A stretch of 64,000 nucleotides of DNA from Limnoglobus roseus (GTDB taxonomy: Bacteria; Planctomycetota; Planctomycetia; Gemmatales; Gemmataceae): NCBI RefSeq assembly GCF_008254045.1, contig NZ_CP042425.1, positions 186,001 to 250,000 on the forward strand, given 5' to 3'. Positions 1 through 8,415 of this stretch are shown one piece after another; position 1 is the stretch's first letter; each line of letters starts with the position of its first letter. The notes under the pieces were generated by a model. That model was not told the DNA's origin. It saw only the letters and a program-made list of their open reading frames with translations, and did not search any database. The position numbers were made by a program, and so were the translations under genes.

Positions 1-9
1 GTCGAGACG

Positions 10-1137
10 GTGCCCGACGGCGTCCCCGACGCCGCCCCGGTGCCGCACCAGATTTTGGTCGTGGACGACCAAGTAGACGTTCGCCGCGTGTGCAAGTTGG
101 CTCTGGCCGGCGACGGCGCGCGGTGCGACGAGGTTGGCAACGGCAATGACGCGGTGGCGAAGGTCCGCGAAACCGACTACGACCTCGTCCTGTTAGACGT
201 GGACCTGCCCGGCATCAACGGCGAACAGGTGCTGCGGCGGATCCGCCAGAACCCGCCGTCGCCGCACATCAAGGTCATCATGCTCTCCGGCCGCACGAGC
301 GGCGACGAACTGTCGCGGATGATGAACGCCGGGGCCGACGACTTCCTGACCAAGCCGTTCAGCCTCGTGCAACTGCGGGCGCGGGTGAAGTCGGCCCTCA
401 AACTGAAGGACGCGCAAGACCGCTCCGAGACGCTGAACAGCCAGTTGATGACGCTGAACGCGGAACTGGAGCGCGGCGTCTCGTCCCGCGATAGCGAGTT
501 GCTGCACGCCCGCGGGGCGATGGTTCTGGCACTGGCGAAACTCGTCGAACAACGGTCGGCCGAAACGGGCAGCCACCTGATCCGGTTGCAAAAATACTGC
601 CGCGTGCTGGGCGATGCCGCCCGAAGGACGCCCGCGTTCGCGGACCGGCTGACGCCCGACTTCCTGCAAGTGCTGGAAGACGCGGCCCCGCTGCACGACA
701 TCGGCAAGGCGGCCGTGCCCGACTACATCCTGAACAAGCCCGGCCGCCTCGACCCGCACGAGCGGGTACTGATGGAGGCGCACACGACCAACGGCGCGGA
801 GACGCTGCAAGAAGTCGCCCGGAAGTACCGCTTCGCGACCGGCTTCCTGCAAATGGCGATCGACGTGGCCCGCAGTCACCACGAGAAGTGGGACGGCACC
901 GGGTACCCCGACCGCATGGCCGGCGAGGAGATTCCACTGGCGGCCCGCCTCATCGCCGTGTGCGACGTGTACGACGCCCTGCGGTCTCGCCGCGTGTACA
1001 AGCCTGCCCTGTCGCACAACATGGCCATGATGACGATGGTCGACGCCTCGCCCGGCCACTTCGACCCGAGCCTGCTCATGGTCTTCCGCAGCATCGCCGA
1101 CAAGTTCGACGAAGTCTTCCGCGAGACGGGTGAGTAA
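10..1137 (+). CDS. Response regulator with HD-GYP phosphodiesterase domain
   Basis: A two-component output protein predicted to hydrolyse cyclic-di-GMP in the cytoplasm. The receiver domain covers about residues 13-130, with the acidic pair D19/D20, the phospho-acceptor D63 and K115. A short coiled linker (about 130-170) leads to an HD-GYP domain with the metal pair H229-D230 and the diagnostic HHEKWDGTGYP at 290-300, followed by CDVYDAL at 318-324. This is the RpfG-like architecture. The GTG at 10 is the first possible start, but the frame stays open to base 1, so the true start could lie outside the window. No cognate kinase is adjacent. Confidence 0.9.
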   Translation: MPDGVPDAAPVPHQILVVDDQVDVRRVCKLALAGDGARCDEVGNGNDAVAKVRETDYDLVLLDVDLPGINGEQVLRRIRQNPPSPHIKVIMLSGRTSGDELSRMMNAGADDFLTKPFSLVQLRARVKSALKLKDAQDRSETLNSQLMTLNAELERGVSSRDSELLHARGAMVLALAKLVEQRSAETGSHLIRLQKYCRVLGDAARRTPAFADRLTPDFLQVLEDAAPLHDIGKAAVPDYILNKPGRLDPHERVLMEAHTTNGAETLQEVARKYRFATGFLQMAIDVARSHHEKWDGTGYPDRMAGEEIPLAARLIAVCDVYDALRSRRVYKPALSHNMAMMTMVDASPGHFDPSLLMVFRSIADKFDEVFRETGE

Positions 1138-1175
1138 CACGCGCCGACCGGCAAGTCGCTCCCTTGTAGCGGGTC

Positions 1176-1190
1176 GGCCAACGGCCGGCC
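1176..1190. repeat. 15-bp hairpin core shared with the hppA/rsmB junction
   Basis: GGCCAACGGCCGGCC occurs here, downstream of the HD-GYP gene, and again at 48951-48965 between hppA and rsmB. At 48.9 kb it is the tip of a perfect 10-bp outer stem. Here the outer stem has decayed on the right side. This may be a remnant of a terminator-like repeat. Confidence 0.4.
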
Positions 1191-1235
1191 AGACTTTGGC
1201 TCTGCCCCATCTCATGGTTCGTTCACAAAGCCCCC

Positions 1236-1241
1236 TATAAT
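1236..1241 (+). promoter_or_regulatory. Candidate -10 box upstream of the M28 peptidase gene
   Basis: A consensus TATAAT lies 69 bases before the peptidase ATG, in the most AT-rich patch of the 172-base gap after the HD-GYP gene. No convincing -35 hexamer is found 16-18 bases upstream, so this is a partial match only. Confidence 0.35.
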
Positions 1242-1309
1242 AATTCGCACGAACCTCCCCGGCCGCCGATCCGCGGCCGTTCTCATTCCCATTTTCGAGT
1301 GGCGCACTC

Positions 1310-3160
1310 ATGAAGCGTTTACTGGCCTGTTTGTCCCTGATGGGGGCGGCGAGCGTCTGCCCGGCCGTCACGCCGGAGGAAAGTCTGGCCCGGATGAAGA
1401 AGGACATCGGCTACCTTGCCGGTCCGGAGTGCAACGGCCGCAGCATCGGCGGCGACGGCATCAACAAGGCGGCCGACAAGATCGTGGAGGTCTTCAAGGG
1501 AGCCCGCATCCAACCCGGCAACAAGGACAGCTACTTCCAGCCGTTCACCGTCACCGGCCGCGCGCAGCTCGGCACGCCGAACAAGGTCACGCTTACCGAA
1601 AAGGGCAAGGACGGCGTCGAGTGGAAGTTTAACGACGAGTACGCCATCCTCGGCACGTCCGCGAGCGGCAAGGGCGGCGGCGAACTCGTGTTCCTCGGCT
1701 ACGGGCTGAGCGTCAACACCGACAAGCTGAAGTACGACGACTACGCCGGCCAGGACGTAAAGGGGAAGGTCGTCGTCGTCCTCCGCAAGACGCCGAAGGC
1801 CGAGCAGAAGGACACGCCGTTCGTCGGCGACCTGGCGAACAGTGCCGCGCTCGTCGCCAAGGTTGAACTGGCCGAGAAGAACGGGGCGGCCGGCATCGTC
1901 TTCGTCAACGACCGCACCGGGGCCAAGCCGGACGACCCGCTCATGGACCTGCGGCGGTCAGGCGGCACGCCGGCGAAGATTCCGGTCCTCCAGGTCAAGC
2001 GCGTCGTCCTCGAAAAGTTCCTCGCCGCCCAGGACAAGAAGCTCGCCGACGTCGAGACGGCCATCGACAAGGAAATGAAGCCGGTGTCGGTGCCGTTGAA
2101 GGGGTACTCGATCGCCACCGAACTCACGATCAACCGCGACCCGATCGCGTGCAAGAACGTCGTCGGCGTCCTCCCCGGCAGCGGCCCGCTGGCGGACGAA
2201 ACCATCGTCATCGGCGCGCACTACGACCACCTCGGCACGAGTTCGCAGGGCAGCCTCGCCGGTCGCGCCGGCGAGGGGCAGGTCCACTTCGGGGCCGACG
2301 ACAACGCCTCCGGCACGACCAGCCTGCTCGAACTCGCCCGCCGGTTCGGCGAGATGCAAAACCGCTTCGGCCGCCGCATCGTGTTCATCGCCTTCTCCGG
2401 CGAGGAGCGCGGGTTGCTCGGCTCGATGCACTACGCGAAGGAACCGCTCGTCCCGCTGGACAAGACCGTGTTCATGTTGAACCTCGACATGGTCGGCCGG
2501 GCGGCCACGATTGAGGAAGGCGGCAAGAAGAAGTTCCGCGTCGTCGCCAGCGGGGTCGGCACGAGCGACGGGTTCGACAAGCTCGTCGACACGGTCAACA
2601 AGCGGTTCGACTTCAAAATCCTGAAGACGCCCGGCGGCACCGGCCCGAGCGACCACCAGTCGTTCTACCAGAAGAACGTGCCGGTGCTGTTCATCCATAC
2701 CGGCACGCACAAGGACTACCACCGCCCGACCGACACGCCGGACAAGATCGAGATGGTCGGCATGGAGAAGATCGTCGAGTTCTGCGAGATCATCGCCGCA
2801 CACTTGGCGACCGTCCCGGAACGGCCGAACTACCTGACCACGACCGGCCGGTGGAGCGACCCGACCGACACCAGCGCCCGCAACATGGCCAAGATGCCGC
2901 GGCTCGGCGTGATGCCCGGCAACTACGAGGAAGAGGGCAAGGGCGTGCTCGTTGAGGACGTGCTCAAGGAAGGCGCGGCCGAGGCGGCCGGCGTGAAGGC
3001 GGGCGACTTCATCATCGACATCGCCGGCAAGCCGGTGAAGAACATCGACGACTACATGGCCGCCCTCGCCGCCCAGAAGGCCGGCGTCGAGATCGAGATC
3101 ACGGTGATGCGGATGAAGGAGAAGAAGGCACTCAAGATCACGCCGAAGCCGGGCACGTGA
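1310..3160 (+). CDS. Secreted M28-family zinc aminopeptidase with PA and PDZ domains
   Basis: A predicted exported metallopeptidase. A signal peptide covers about residues 1-20 and is followed by a protease-associated (PA) insert at roughly 100-260. The M28 catalytic core then has the expected zinc-ligand and catalytic motifs: GAHYDHLG (about 302-309), GADDNASG (about 331), the catalytic glutamates in FSGEERG (about 364), NLDMVG (about 391) and the closing region SDHQSF...GTHKDYH (about 447-471). A C-terminal PDZ domain (about 530-612) resembles those that bind peptide termini. The 616-residue length suits M28-PA-PDZ proteins common in planctomycetes. It is transcribed alone and ended by the terminator at 3184-3216. 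Substrate unknown. Confidence 0.9.
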   Translation: MKRLLACLSLMGAASVCPAVTPEESLARMKKDIGYLAGPECNGRSIGGDGINKAADKIVEVFKGARIQPGNKDSYFQPFTVTGRAQLGTPNKVTLTEKGKDGVEWKFNDEYAILGTSASGKGGGELVFLGYGLSVNTDKLKYDDYAGQDVKGKVVVVLRKTPKAEQKDTPFVGDLANSAALVAKVELAEKNGAAGIVFVNDRTGAKPDDPLMDLRRSGGTPAKIPVLQVKRVVLEKFLAAQDKKLADVETAIDKEMKPVSVPLKGYSIATELTINRDPIACKNVVGVLPGSGPLADETIVIGAHYDHLGTSSQGSLAGRAGEGQVHFGADDNASGTTSLLELARRFGEMQNRFGRRIVFIAFSGEERGLLGSMHYAKEPLVPLDKTVFMLNLDMVGRAATIEEGGKKKFRVVASGVGTSDGFDKLVDTVNKRFDFKILKTPGGTGPSDHQSFYQKNVPVLFIHTGTHKDYHRPTDTPDKIEMVGMEKIVEFCEIIAAHLATVPERPNYLTTTGRWSDPTDTSARNMAKMPRLGVMPGNYEEEGKGVLVEDVLKEGAAEAAGVKAGDFIIDIAGKPVKNIDDYMAALAAQKAGVEIEITVMRMKEKKALKITPKPGT

Positions 3161-3183
3161 GTCTGATGCTGAAAAAGAATTGC

Positions 3184-3216
3184 GCACGGCGGGGCTTGTC
3201 CCCGCCGTGCTTTTTT
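3184..3216 (+). terminator. Rho-independent terminator after the M28 peptidase gene
   Basis: A perfect 11-bp GC-rich stem (GCACGGCGGGG at 3184-3194 with CCCCGCCGTGC at 3200-3210) has a 5-base loop and is followed directly by T6. It begins 24 bases after the stop codon. Confidence 0.9.
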
Positions 3217-3313
3217 CCCCGACGACCGGTTTTCCGCAGAGCCGCCTTGACCCGGCTTTCCGATCTCCGCTACGATCCCGCTTCTCGTATTTCCGCGACA
3301 AGGATGTCGAAGG

Positions 3314-4900
3314 ATGATTGCCACCAGCGCGACCGCGTTCAGTACGGCGTTTCACGAGGCGGCCCACGCGCCGGAGCGCATCGAGAAGGCCCGGTGGGCA
3401 CTCGAACTGCCGTACTTCCGCTGGCTCCACGAGCAGTTGCCGGAGCCGTTCTTCCACACGCAAGCGTTCCTGCTGTTCCTGCTCGTCGTCGCCGTCGCGT
3501 ACTGGACGGTGCCCCGGCGGATGAACACCGCCCGCGTGTGGCTGCTCGTCATCGCGAGCTTCCACTTCTACGCCGCCTGGAACGCCAGCCTGGCCCTGCT
3601 GGTAACGGGCACGACGATCGCCGACTTCTTCCTCGCTCAACTCATCGACCGGGGTCAACGGCCGCGGGTGCGGAAGCTGCTGCTGTTCGCCAGCGTCGGC
3701 ATGAACCTCGGCATCCTCTGCTACTTCAAGTACCGCGGCTTCTTCCTGAACGAACTCCACGACCTCGTCGGCCGCGTCGGTTTCGACGCCGGGTATCGCA
3801 CGCTCAGCCCGCTCGACATCATCGTGCCGTTCGGCATCTCGTTCTACACATTCGAGGCGATCAGCTACGCCGTCGACGTGTACCGGCGGAAGATTCGGGC
3901 CGAGCGGAGCCTGCCGCACTTCCTGCTGTTCATCCTGTTCTTCCCGCACCTCGTCGCCGGGCCGATCGTGCGGGCGGGCGACTTCCTGTGGCAAGCGCAC
4001 CGCGTGAAGCGGTGGAACTGGCTGCGGGTGCAGGTCGGTTTGCAGTTGTTCCTGCTCGGCGTGTTCAAGAAGTTGGCCATCGCGGACCGCATGGCCGTGT
4101 TCACCGACGGCACCGGGGCACAGCCGGGGCCGTTCCTGATGCCGGAACTGCACAACACGAGTTCCCTGTGGCTCGCGGCGATGGCCTACGCGCTCCGCAT
4201 TTACTGCGACTTCTCTGGCTACTCGGACATGGCCCTCGGCATTGCCCACTTGTTCGGGTTCAAGCTGACGCAGAACTTCAACATGCCGTACCTCGCCGCG
4301 AACGTCTCCGAGTTCTGGCGGCGGTGGCACATCAGCCTCAGCACGTGGCTCCGCGATTACGTCTTCATCCCGCTCGGCGGCAGTCGTGCTGGGGCGTGGG
4401 TGACGAACCGCAACCTGATGATCACGATGATCCTCGGCGGCCTCTGGCACGGGGCGAACTGGACTTACGTGGTGTGGGGTCTTCTGCACGGTCTGTTGCT
4501 CGTGATTCACCGGCAGTTCCGCGCGTGGAGCGTGACGAAGCCGAAACTCGAAGCCGCGCTGAACACCTGGGTCGGCACGGCGGCGCGGGTCGGCCTGACG
4601 TTCGCCTGCGTGACGCTGTGCTGGGTGTTCTTCCGGCCGGAATGTGCGAAGTCGATCACGATGCTGCAACGCATGTTCGGCCTGTACGACGGCCTGACAC
4701 TACCGCTGCACAACCGCAGTCTGTGGTACACGGTGCTGTTCGTGCTGCTGTGCCACCTGCTCGTCGCCCGCGGCCTGTGGCAGAAGTTCTGGGAGCGTGC
4801 CCCGGCCGCGGTGTTGGGCGTCGGCTACGCCGTCTGCCTGACGGTCGCGATGGTCCTCGCCCCGGACGGCGGGAAGACGTTCATCTACTTCACGTTCTAA
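3314..4900 (+). CDS. MBOAT-family O-acyltransferase (AlgI/DltB-like)
   Basis: A multi-pass membrane acyltransferase predicted to move an acyl group, typically acetyl, across the membrane to an extracellular polymer. The 528-residue protein has many hydrophobic segments and the family signature around FWRRWHIS (H339) and GGLWHGANW (H379, the expected active-site histidine). Length and motifs fit the AlgI group. The ATG at 3314 has AAGGA about 10 bases upstream. Its stop codon overlaps the start of the next gene (TAATG), so it is translationally coupled to the first of three SGNH-like genes. By analogy with alginate O-acetylation these would complete the transfer. The target polymer cannot be told from the sequence. 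Confidence 0.88.
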   Translation: MIATSATAFSTAFHEAAHAPERIEKARWALELPYFRWLHEQLPEPFFHTQAFLLFLLVVAVAYWTVPRRMNTARVWLLVIASFHFYAAWNASLALLVTGTTIADFFLAQLIDRGQRPRVRKLLLFASVGMNLGILCYFKYRGFFLNELHDLVGRVGFDAGYRTLSPLDIIVPFGISFYTFEAISYAVDVYRRKIRAERSLPHFLLFILFFPHLVAGPIVRAGDFLWQAHRVKRWNWLRVQVGLQLFLLGVFKKLAIADRMAVFTDGTGAQPGPFLMPELHNTSSLWLAAMAYALRIYCDFSGYSDMALGIAHLFGFKLTQNFNMPYLAANVSEFWRRWHISLSTWLRDYVFIPLGGSRAGAWVTNRNLMITMILGGLWHGANWTYVVWGLLHGLLLVIHRQFRAWSVTKPKLEAALNTWVGTAARVGLTFACVTLCWVFFRPECAKSITMLQRMFGLYDGLTLPLHNRSLWYTVLFVLLCHLLVARGLWQKFWERAPAAVLGVGYAVCLTVAMVLAPDGGKTFIYFTF

Positions 4901-5997
4901 TGCCGCAAACGCTGCCACGCCTGTTCGCCGCCCGCCGCCCGCTTCGCACCGCCCCGCGTGCGAAGCGACGGCACGCGCGGGCCGTCGTGATCGCATCCCT
5001 CTTCGCAATCGCCGCCCTCAGCGCCGGCCTCGGCCTCGCGGCCGAGTTGTACCCCCGCATCCGCGACCCGCTCTACGGCGACAAACTCGCGAAACTTCAG
5101 GCGAAGCTCCGCGAACCGAACCGCGGCCCGCTCGTGATGATGCTCGGCAGTTCGCGATCAATCTTTGCGTTCGACGCCGGCCGCGTCGAAGGGCAACTCC
5201 GCGAGGCGGGTCGATCAACGACCGCGTTCAACTTCGGCGTGCCCGCGTCGGGGCCGATCACGCACCTGCTGTACGCCCGCCGCCTGTTCCGCGACGGGAC
5301 GAAGCCGGACTTACTCCTGCTGGAAATCCTGCCGAGCATGCTCACCGACCTGCCGGCCGGCCCGCAGGAAAGTCGCTGGCTGTACGCCGACCGGCTGACG
5401 CACCGCGAACTCGACACGGTCATCGGCCTCGGGTTCGACGCCGAGACGGTCCGCGGCCGGTGGCGCGAATCGACCCTGACACCGTGGTACGGCCTGCGAT
5501 TCCAATTGCTCGGCCGCGTGCTGCAAAGCTGGATTCCGTGGACGATGCGGCACGACTGGAGCCGCACGACTGACGCCCACGGTTGGAGCACGCCGATGAT
5601 CCAGACGTTGACCGCCGAGCAGCGGGCGACCGCGGTGGAACAAGCCCGCGCGGAGTACACGCCCCTGCTGTTCGACTGGAAGCCCGGCGGCCCGGCCGTC
5701 GAAGCGTTCCGTACGTTGCTGCGCGAGTGCCGCGAGAACGGCGTGCCGGTGAAACTGGTGCTGATGCCGGAAGGGTCGGAGTTCCGCAGTTGGTACTCGC
5801 CGGCCGTTCGCGACCGGCTCACGGCGTTCGTGCGACAGACCGCGGCGGAGTTCGGCTGTGACGCCATCGACGCCCGCGAGTGGCTGCCGGACGACGCCTT
5901 CACCGACGGCCACCACCAACTGCGCGTCGGCGCGGAGGCGTTCTCGGACCGCCTGACGCGCGAGGTCATCCTGCCGTGGCGGAAGGAGCACAACTAG
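4900..5997 (+). CDS. Membrane-anchored SGNH-hydrolase-like protein, copy 1 of 3
   Basis: Starts at the ATG overlapping the MBOAT stop codon. The frame is open far upstream, but only from here does the sequence look like a real protein. One N-terminal membrane anchor (about residues 28-48) follows a basic leader. The nucleophile-type motif GSSRS is at 83-87 and a C-terminal DGHH at 336-339 fits the Asp-His pair of SGNH/GDSL and AlgJ/AlgX-like proteins. A central FNFGVPASGP and LVLMPEGSEFR are shared with the two following paralogs. Predicted role: periplasmic acyl transfer or esterase partner of the MBOAT protein. 365 residues. Confidence 0.75.
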   Translation: MPQTLPRLFAARRPLRTAPRAKRRHARAVVIASLFAIAALSAGLGLAAELYPRIRDPLYGDKLAKLQAKLREPNRGPLVMMLGSSRSIFAFDAGRVEGQLREAGRSTTAFNFGVPASGPITHLLYARRLFRDGTKPDLLLLEILPSMLTDLPAGPQESRWLYADRLTHRELDTVIGLGFDAETVRGRWRESTLTPWYGLRFQLLGRVLQSWIPWTMRHDWSRTTDAHGWSTPMIQTLTAEQRATAVEQARAEYTPLLFDWKPGGPAVEAFRTLLRECRENGVPVKLVLMPEGSEFRSWYSPAVRDRLTAFVRQTAAEFGCDAIDAREWLPDDAFTDGHHQLRVGAEAFSDRLTREVILPWRKEHN

Positions 5998-5998
5998 C

Positions 5999-7153
5999 GT
6001 GAAACCCTTCCCATCCACGGCGACGAACTCTGATCCCCTCTCCCCCGGCTCTGAGGGGGTGAGGGTGAGGGGATACACTGCCCTCACAACCGAGACTCGT
6101 TCCAGACTACCGGAAAGTTCACCCCCCTCACCCCGGCCCTCTCCCCCTCAAAGCCGGGGGAGAGGGAGAAGATCGGCCCGCGTCGCCATCGTCTGCGGCA
6201 TCGCTGTGTTCGTGCTGGCCCAGGCGACCTTCAACGCGGCGGTGCGAAACGGTTGGCTGCCGCTGAACGACCCGGTCTTCGAAGAGAAATTCGCGATGCT
6301 CGAACGCCACCGCGACTTCTTCGCGGGGCATTCACCGCAACCGCGGGTACTTCTGCTCGGCAGTTCGCGGTCACACCTCGGGTTCGACGCCCGGCAGTTC
6401 GGCGAGACGACGCACACGCTCGCGTTCAACTTCGGCACGCCCGGCGGCGGACCGCTGACGAATGCCCTCTACCTGCGGCGGTTACTCGCGGCCGGTGTGC
6501 GGCCGGATTGCGTTCTGCTGGAACTCCACCCCGCCCTGATGGCGGGCGAACTCGAAGGGCACTGGCTCGGCGGCTACCGCTTGCGGCCGGGCGAGCCGGA
6601 CCGGCTCGCGGCCTTCGGCCACGACGCCGGCGGCGTGCCGCACCTCGGCTGGCAGGGCTGGCTCACGGCCGCGTATGCGTACCGCTTGCCGGCCCTCAAC
6701 CGCTACGCCGTGCGGTGGCTCCCCTGCCCTTTCGGCCTGACCCTCGGCATCGACAACGACGCCTACGGCTTCGTAGAGGGCGTCGAACTGCCGCCGAACG
6801 AACAGCCCACGGCCCTGCGGCGGACGCTGATCCAGTACGCGGAACCGCTCGGCCACGACACGCTCAACGAGTCGGCCGAGCGAGCACTGCGGGACACGAT
6901 CGCGATGTGCCGCGAGCGCGGAATTGCGGTCACGGCGTTCATCACGGCCGAGGCCACCCCGTTGCGGGCCGCGTACCGGCCGGACGCGAATCGGGCGTTC
7001 GAGGAATTCGTGAACACGCTCGGCGTGCCGGTGGTTCGCTCCCGCGAGTGCGTGCCGGATGAGATGTTCAGCGACGGCCACCACATGATGCGGCCGGGGG
7101 CGACCCTGTTCACCAACGAACTCGCGAAGGCTTACGAGGCCACCCGCCGATGA
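5999..7153 (+). CDS. Membrane-anchored SGNH-hydrolase-like protein, copy 2 of 3, with repeat-derived N-terminus
   Basis: The second paralog: membrane segment at about residues 60-80, GSSRS at 121-125 and DGHH at 359-362. The GTG at 5999 follows the previous stop by one base. The odd part is residues about 13-56, which are encoded by a complete copy of a palindromic repeat (6035-6167) found elsewhere in the window only between genes. The result is a Pro/Arg/Ser-rich leader about 20 residues longer than in the sister copy at 7150. No ATG exists between the repeat and the membrane segment, so either the repeat is translated or a non-ATG start downstream is used. Last codons overlap the next gene. 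Confidence 0.72.
   Translation: MKPFPSTATNSDPLSPGSEGVRVRGYTALTTETRSRLPESSPPSPRPSPPQSRGRGRRSARVAIVCGIAVFVLAQATFNAAVRNGWLPLNDPVFEEKFAMLERHRDFFAGHSPQPRVLLLGSSRSHLGFDARQFGETTHTLAFNFGTPGGGPLTNALYLRRLLAAGVRPDCVLLELHPALMAGELEGHWLGGYRLRPGEPDRLAAFGHDAGGVPHLGWQGWLTAAYAYRLPALNRYAVRWLPCPFGLTLGIDNDAYGFVEGVELPPNEQPTALRRTLIQYAEPLGHDTLNESAERALRDTIAMCRERGIAVTAFITAEATPLRAAYRPDANRAFEEFVNTLGVPVVRSRECVPDEMFSDGHHMMRPGATLFTNELAKAYEATRR
6035..6167. repeat. Palindromic dispersed repeat, copy 1 (inside a coding region)
   Basis: Two near-complementary arms, each built on a C-rich block followed by CCGGCTxTGAGGGGG, flank a less conserved centre of about 50 bases. Left arm 6035-6078, right arm about 6122-6167. Copies 2 and 3 are at 8273-8404 and 62790-62924. 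This copy is the most diverged in the left arm (part of the GGGGGAGAGGG block is missing) and lies in frame at the start of an SGNH-like gene. Confidence 0.85.
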
Positions 7154-8256
7154 CGACGCTCACGCCCGCCACTGGTCCCGCCCTTCGCGTGAAAGCCGCG
7201 GCGGTCGTCGTGTCGCCGCCGGTTCGCCAATCATCGCGCCGCCGGTCTCCGCGGGCGGTTGTCGCGGTCTTCCTCGCAACGCTGTTGGCGCTGAACTTCG
7301 GCTTCGCCGTCGGCATGGACCGCGTCTTCCCCACGGTCCGCGACCCCGAGTACGGCCGCCGACTCTCGCGCGTGAAGGCGAGACAAGACGAGAACCCCGG
7401 CCGGCCGTTCGTGGTGATGCTCGGCAGTTCTCGCACCGCGATGGGGCTTCGGCCAATGGTCGCGAACGCAGACGCCGGGCCGGTGGTTTTCAACTTCGCC
7501 CAGGTCGGCAGCGGGCCGATGATGCAGGTGATGACGCTCCGCCGAATGCTCAACGACGGCGTGAAGCCGGACGCGGTCGTGCTGGAGTTCTGGCCGCCGT
7601 TCCTGCGAGAAGACGGACCGTTTGCAGAAGAAGCCCGCATCGACAAACACCGACTGCTGCCGCAGGACGTGCCGTTCGCGCGGGAGTACTACGACGACGC
7701 CCCGCTCGCGGAAGCGACGATGAAGCACGTTCGCAAGAGCCCGTGGTACGAGCACCGCCTGCGGGTCGTCAGTCAGGTGGTGCCGGGGTGGCTGACCTAC
7801 GACCGCCGGCTGGACAGCCCGTGGCACAAACTCGACGATTGGGGTTGGCTGCCGGGCTTCGAGGACGACCCGCCGCCGGCCGAGCGGACCGCCCGCCATC
7901 AAGCGGCCGGACAATACTACGGCGAACTCTTCAACCACTTCCGCATCCACGAGAAGGCCGAGCGGGCTACGCGAGAAATGCTGACGACCTGCCGCGAGCG
8001 GGGCATCCCCGTCACCTTCGCGTGGCTGCCGGAATCGAGCGAGTTCCGCGCGTGGTACCCGCCGGACGTGCTGGCAACGGGGGAGGAGTTTCTGGCGAAG
8101 ATGTGCCGCGAGTTCGATGTGCCGTGGATCGACGCGCGGCAGTGGGTGACCGATCCGCATATTGCCGACGGCTTCCACCTGACGCAACCGGGGGCGGCGA
8201 TCTTCTCGCAACGGTTCGGCGAGGAACTGCGGGCGAGAACGATCACGACGCGGTGA
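7150..8256 (+). CDS. Membrane-anchored SGNH-hydrolase-like protein, copy 3 of 3
   Basis: The third tandem paralog, 368 residues, starting in an ATGA overlap with copy 2. Membrane anchor at about 37-57. The nucleophile-type motif reads GSSRT at 92-96. The C-terminal motif is DGFH at 340-343, so the first His of the DGHH pair in copies 1 and 2 is replaced by Phe while the last His is kept. FNFAQVGSGP and AWLPESSEFR match the paralogs. The four genes from 3314 form a tightly coupled unit. Which paralog is catalytic and which structural is not visible. Confidence 0.75.
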   Translation: MTTLTPATGPALRVKAAAVVVSPPVRQSSRRRSPRAVVAVFLATLLALNFGFAVGMDRVFPTVRDPEYGRRLSRVKARQDENPGRPFVVMLGSSRTAMGLRPMVANADAGPVVFNFAQVGSGPMMQVMTLRRMLNDGVKPDAVVLEFWPPFLREDGPFAEEARIDKHRLLPQDVPFAREYYDDAPLAEATMKHVRKSPWYEHRLRVVSQVVPGWLTYDRRLDSPWHKLDDWGWLPGFEDDPPPAERTARHQAAGQYYGELFNHFRIHEKAERATREMLTTCRERGIPVTFAWLPESSEFRAWYPPDVLATGEEFLAKMCREFDVPWIDARQWVTDPHIADGFHLTQPGAAIFSQRFGEELRARTITTR

Positions 8257-8272
8257 TCGTAGAAGTTTTGTT

Positions 8273-8404
8273 CCCTCTCCCCGGCTTTGAGGGGAGAGGG
8301 CTAGGGTGAGGGGCTAGCCTTTACCCCGCGGATAATCGTCTCGGGCGGAGGAACGTCTTCCCCCTCACCCCGGCCCTCTCCCCCTCAAAAGCCGGGGAAG
8401 AGGG
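8273..8404. repeat. Palindromic dispersed repeat, copy 2
   Basis: An intergenic copy filling almost the whole 159-base gap between two convergent genes. Left arm 8273-8312 (CCTCTCCCCGGCTTTGAGGG type), right arm about 8360-8404. As RNA it would fold into a long hairpin in either direction, so it may serve as a bidirectional terminator here. Confidence 0.85.
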
Positions 8405-8415
8405 TGAATGGATGC

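Noticed and set aside
1958..4669. Very long open frame (about 900 codons) on the minus strand
   Set aside because: It spans the M28 and MBOAT genes in antisense, has no start signal or domain, and its His/Arg/Glu-rich composition is the usual product of high-GC codons read on the wrong strand.
3157..4899. Open frame continuous with and upstream of the first SGNH gene
   Set aside because: It overlaps the MBOAT gene in another frame and has no protein-like pattern. The SGNH protein begins at the ATG at 4900 that is coupled to the MBOAT stop.
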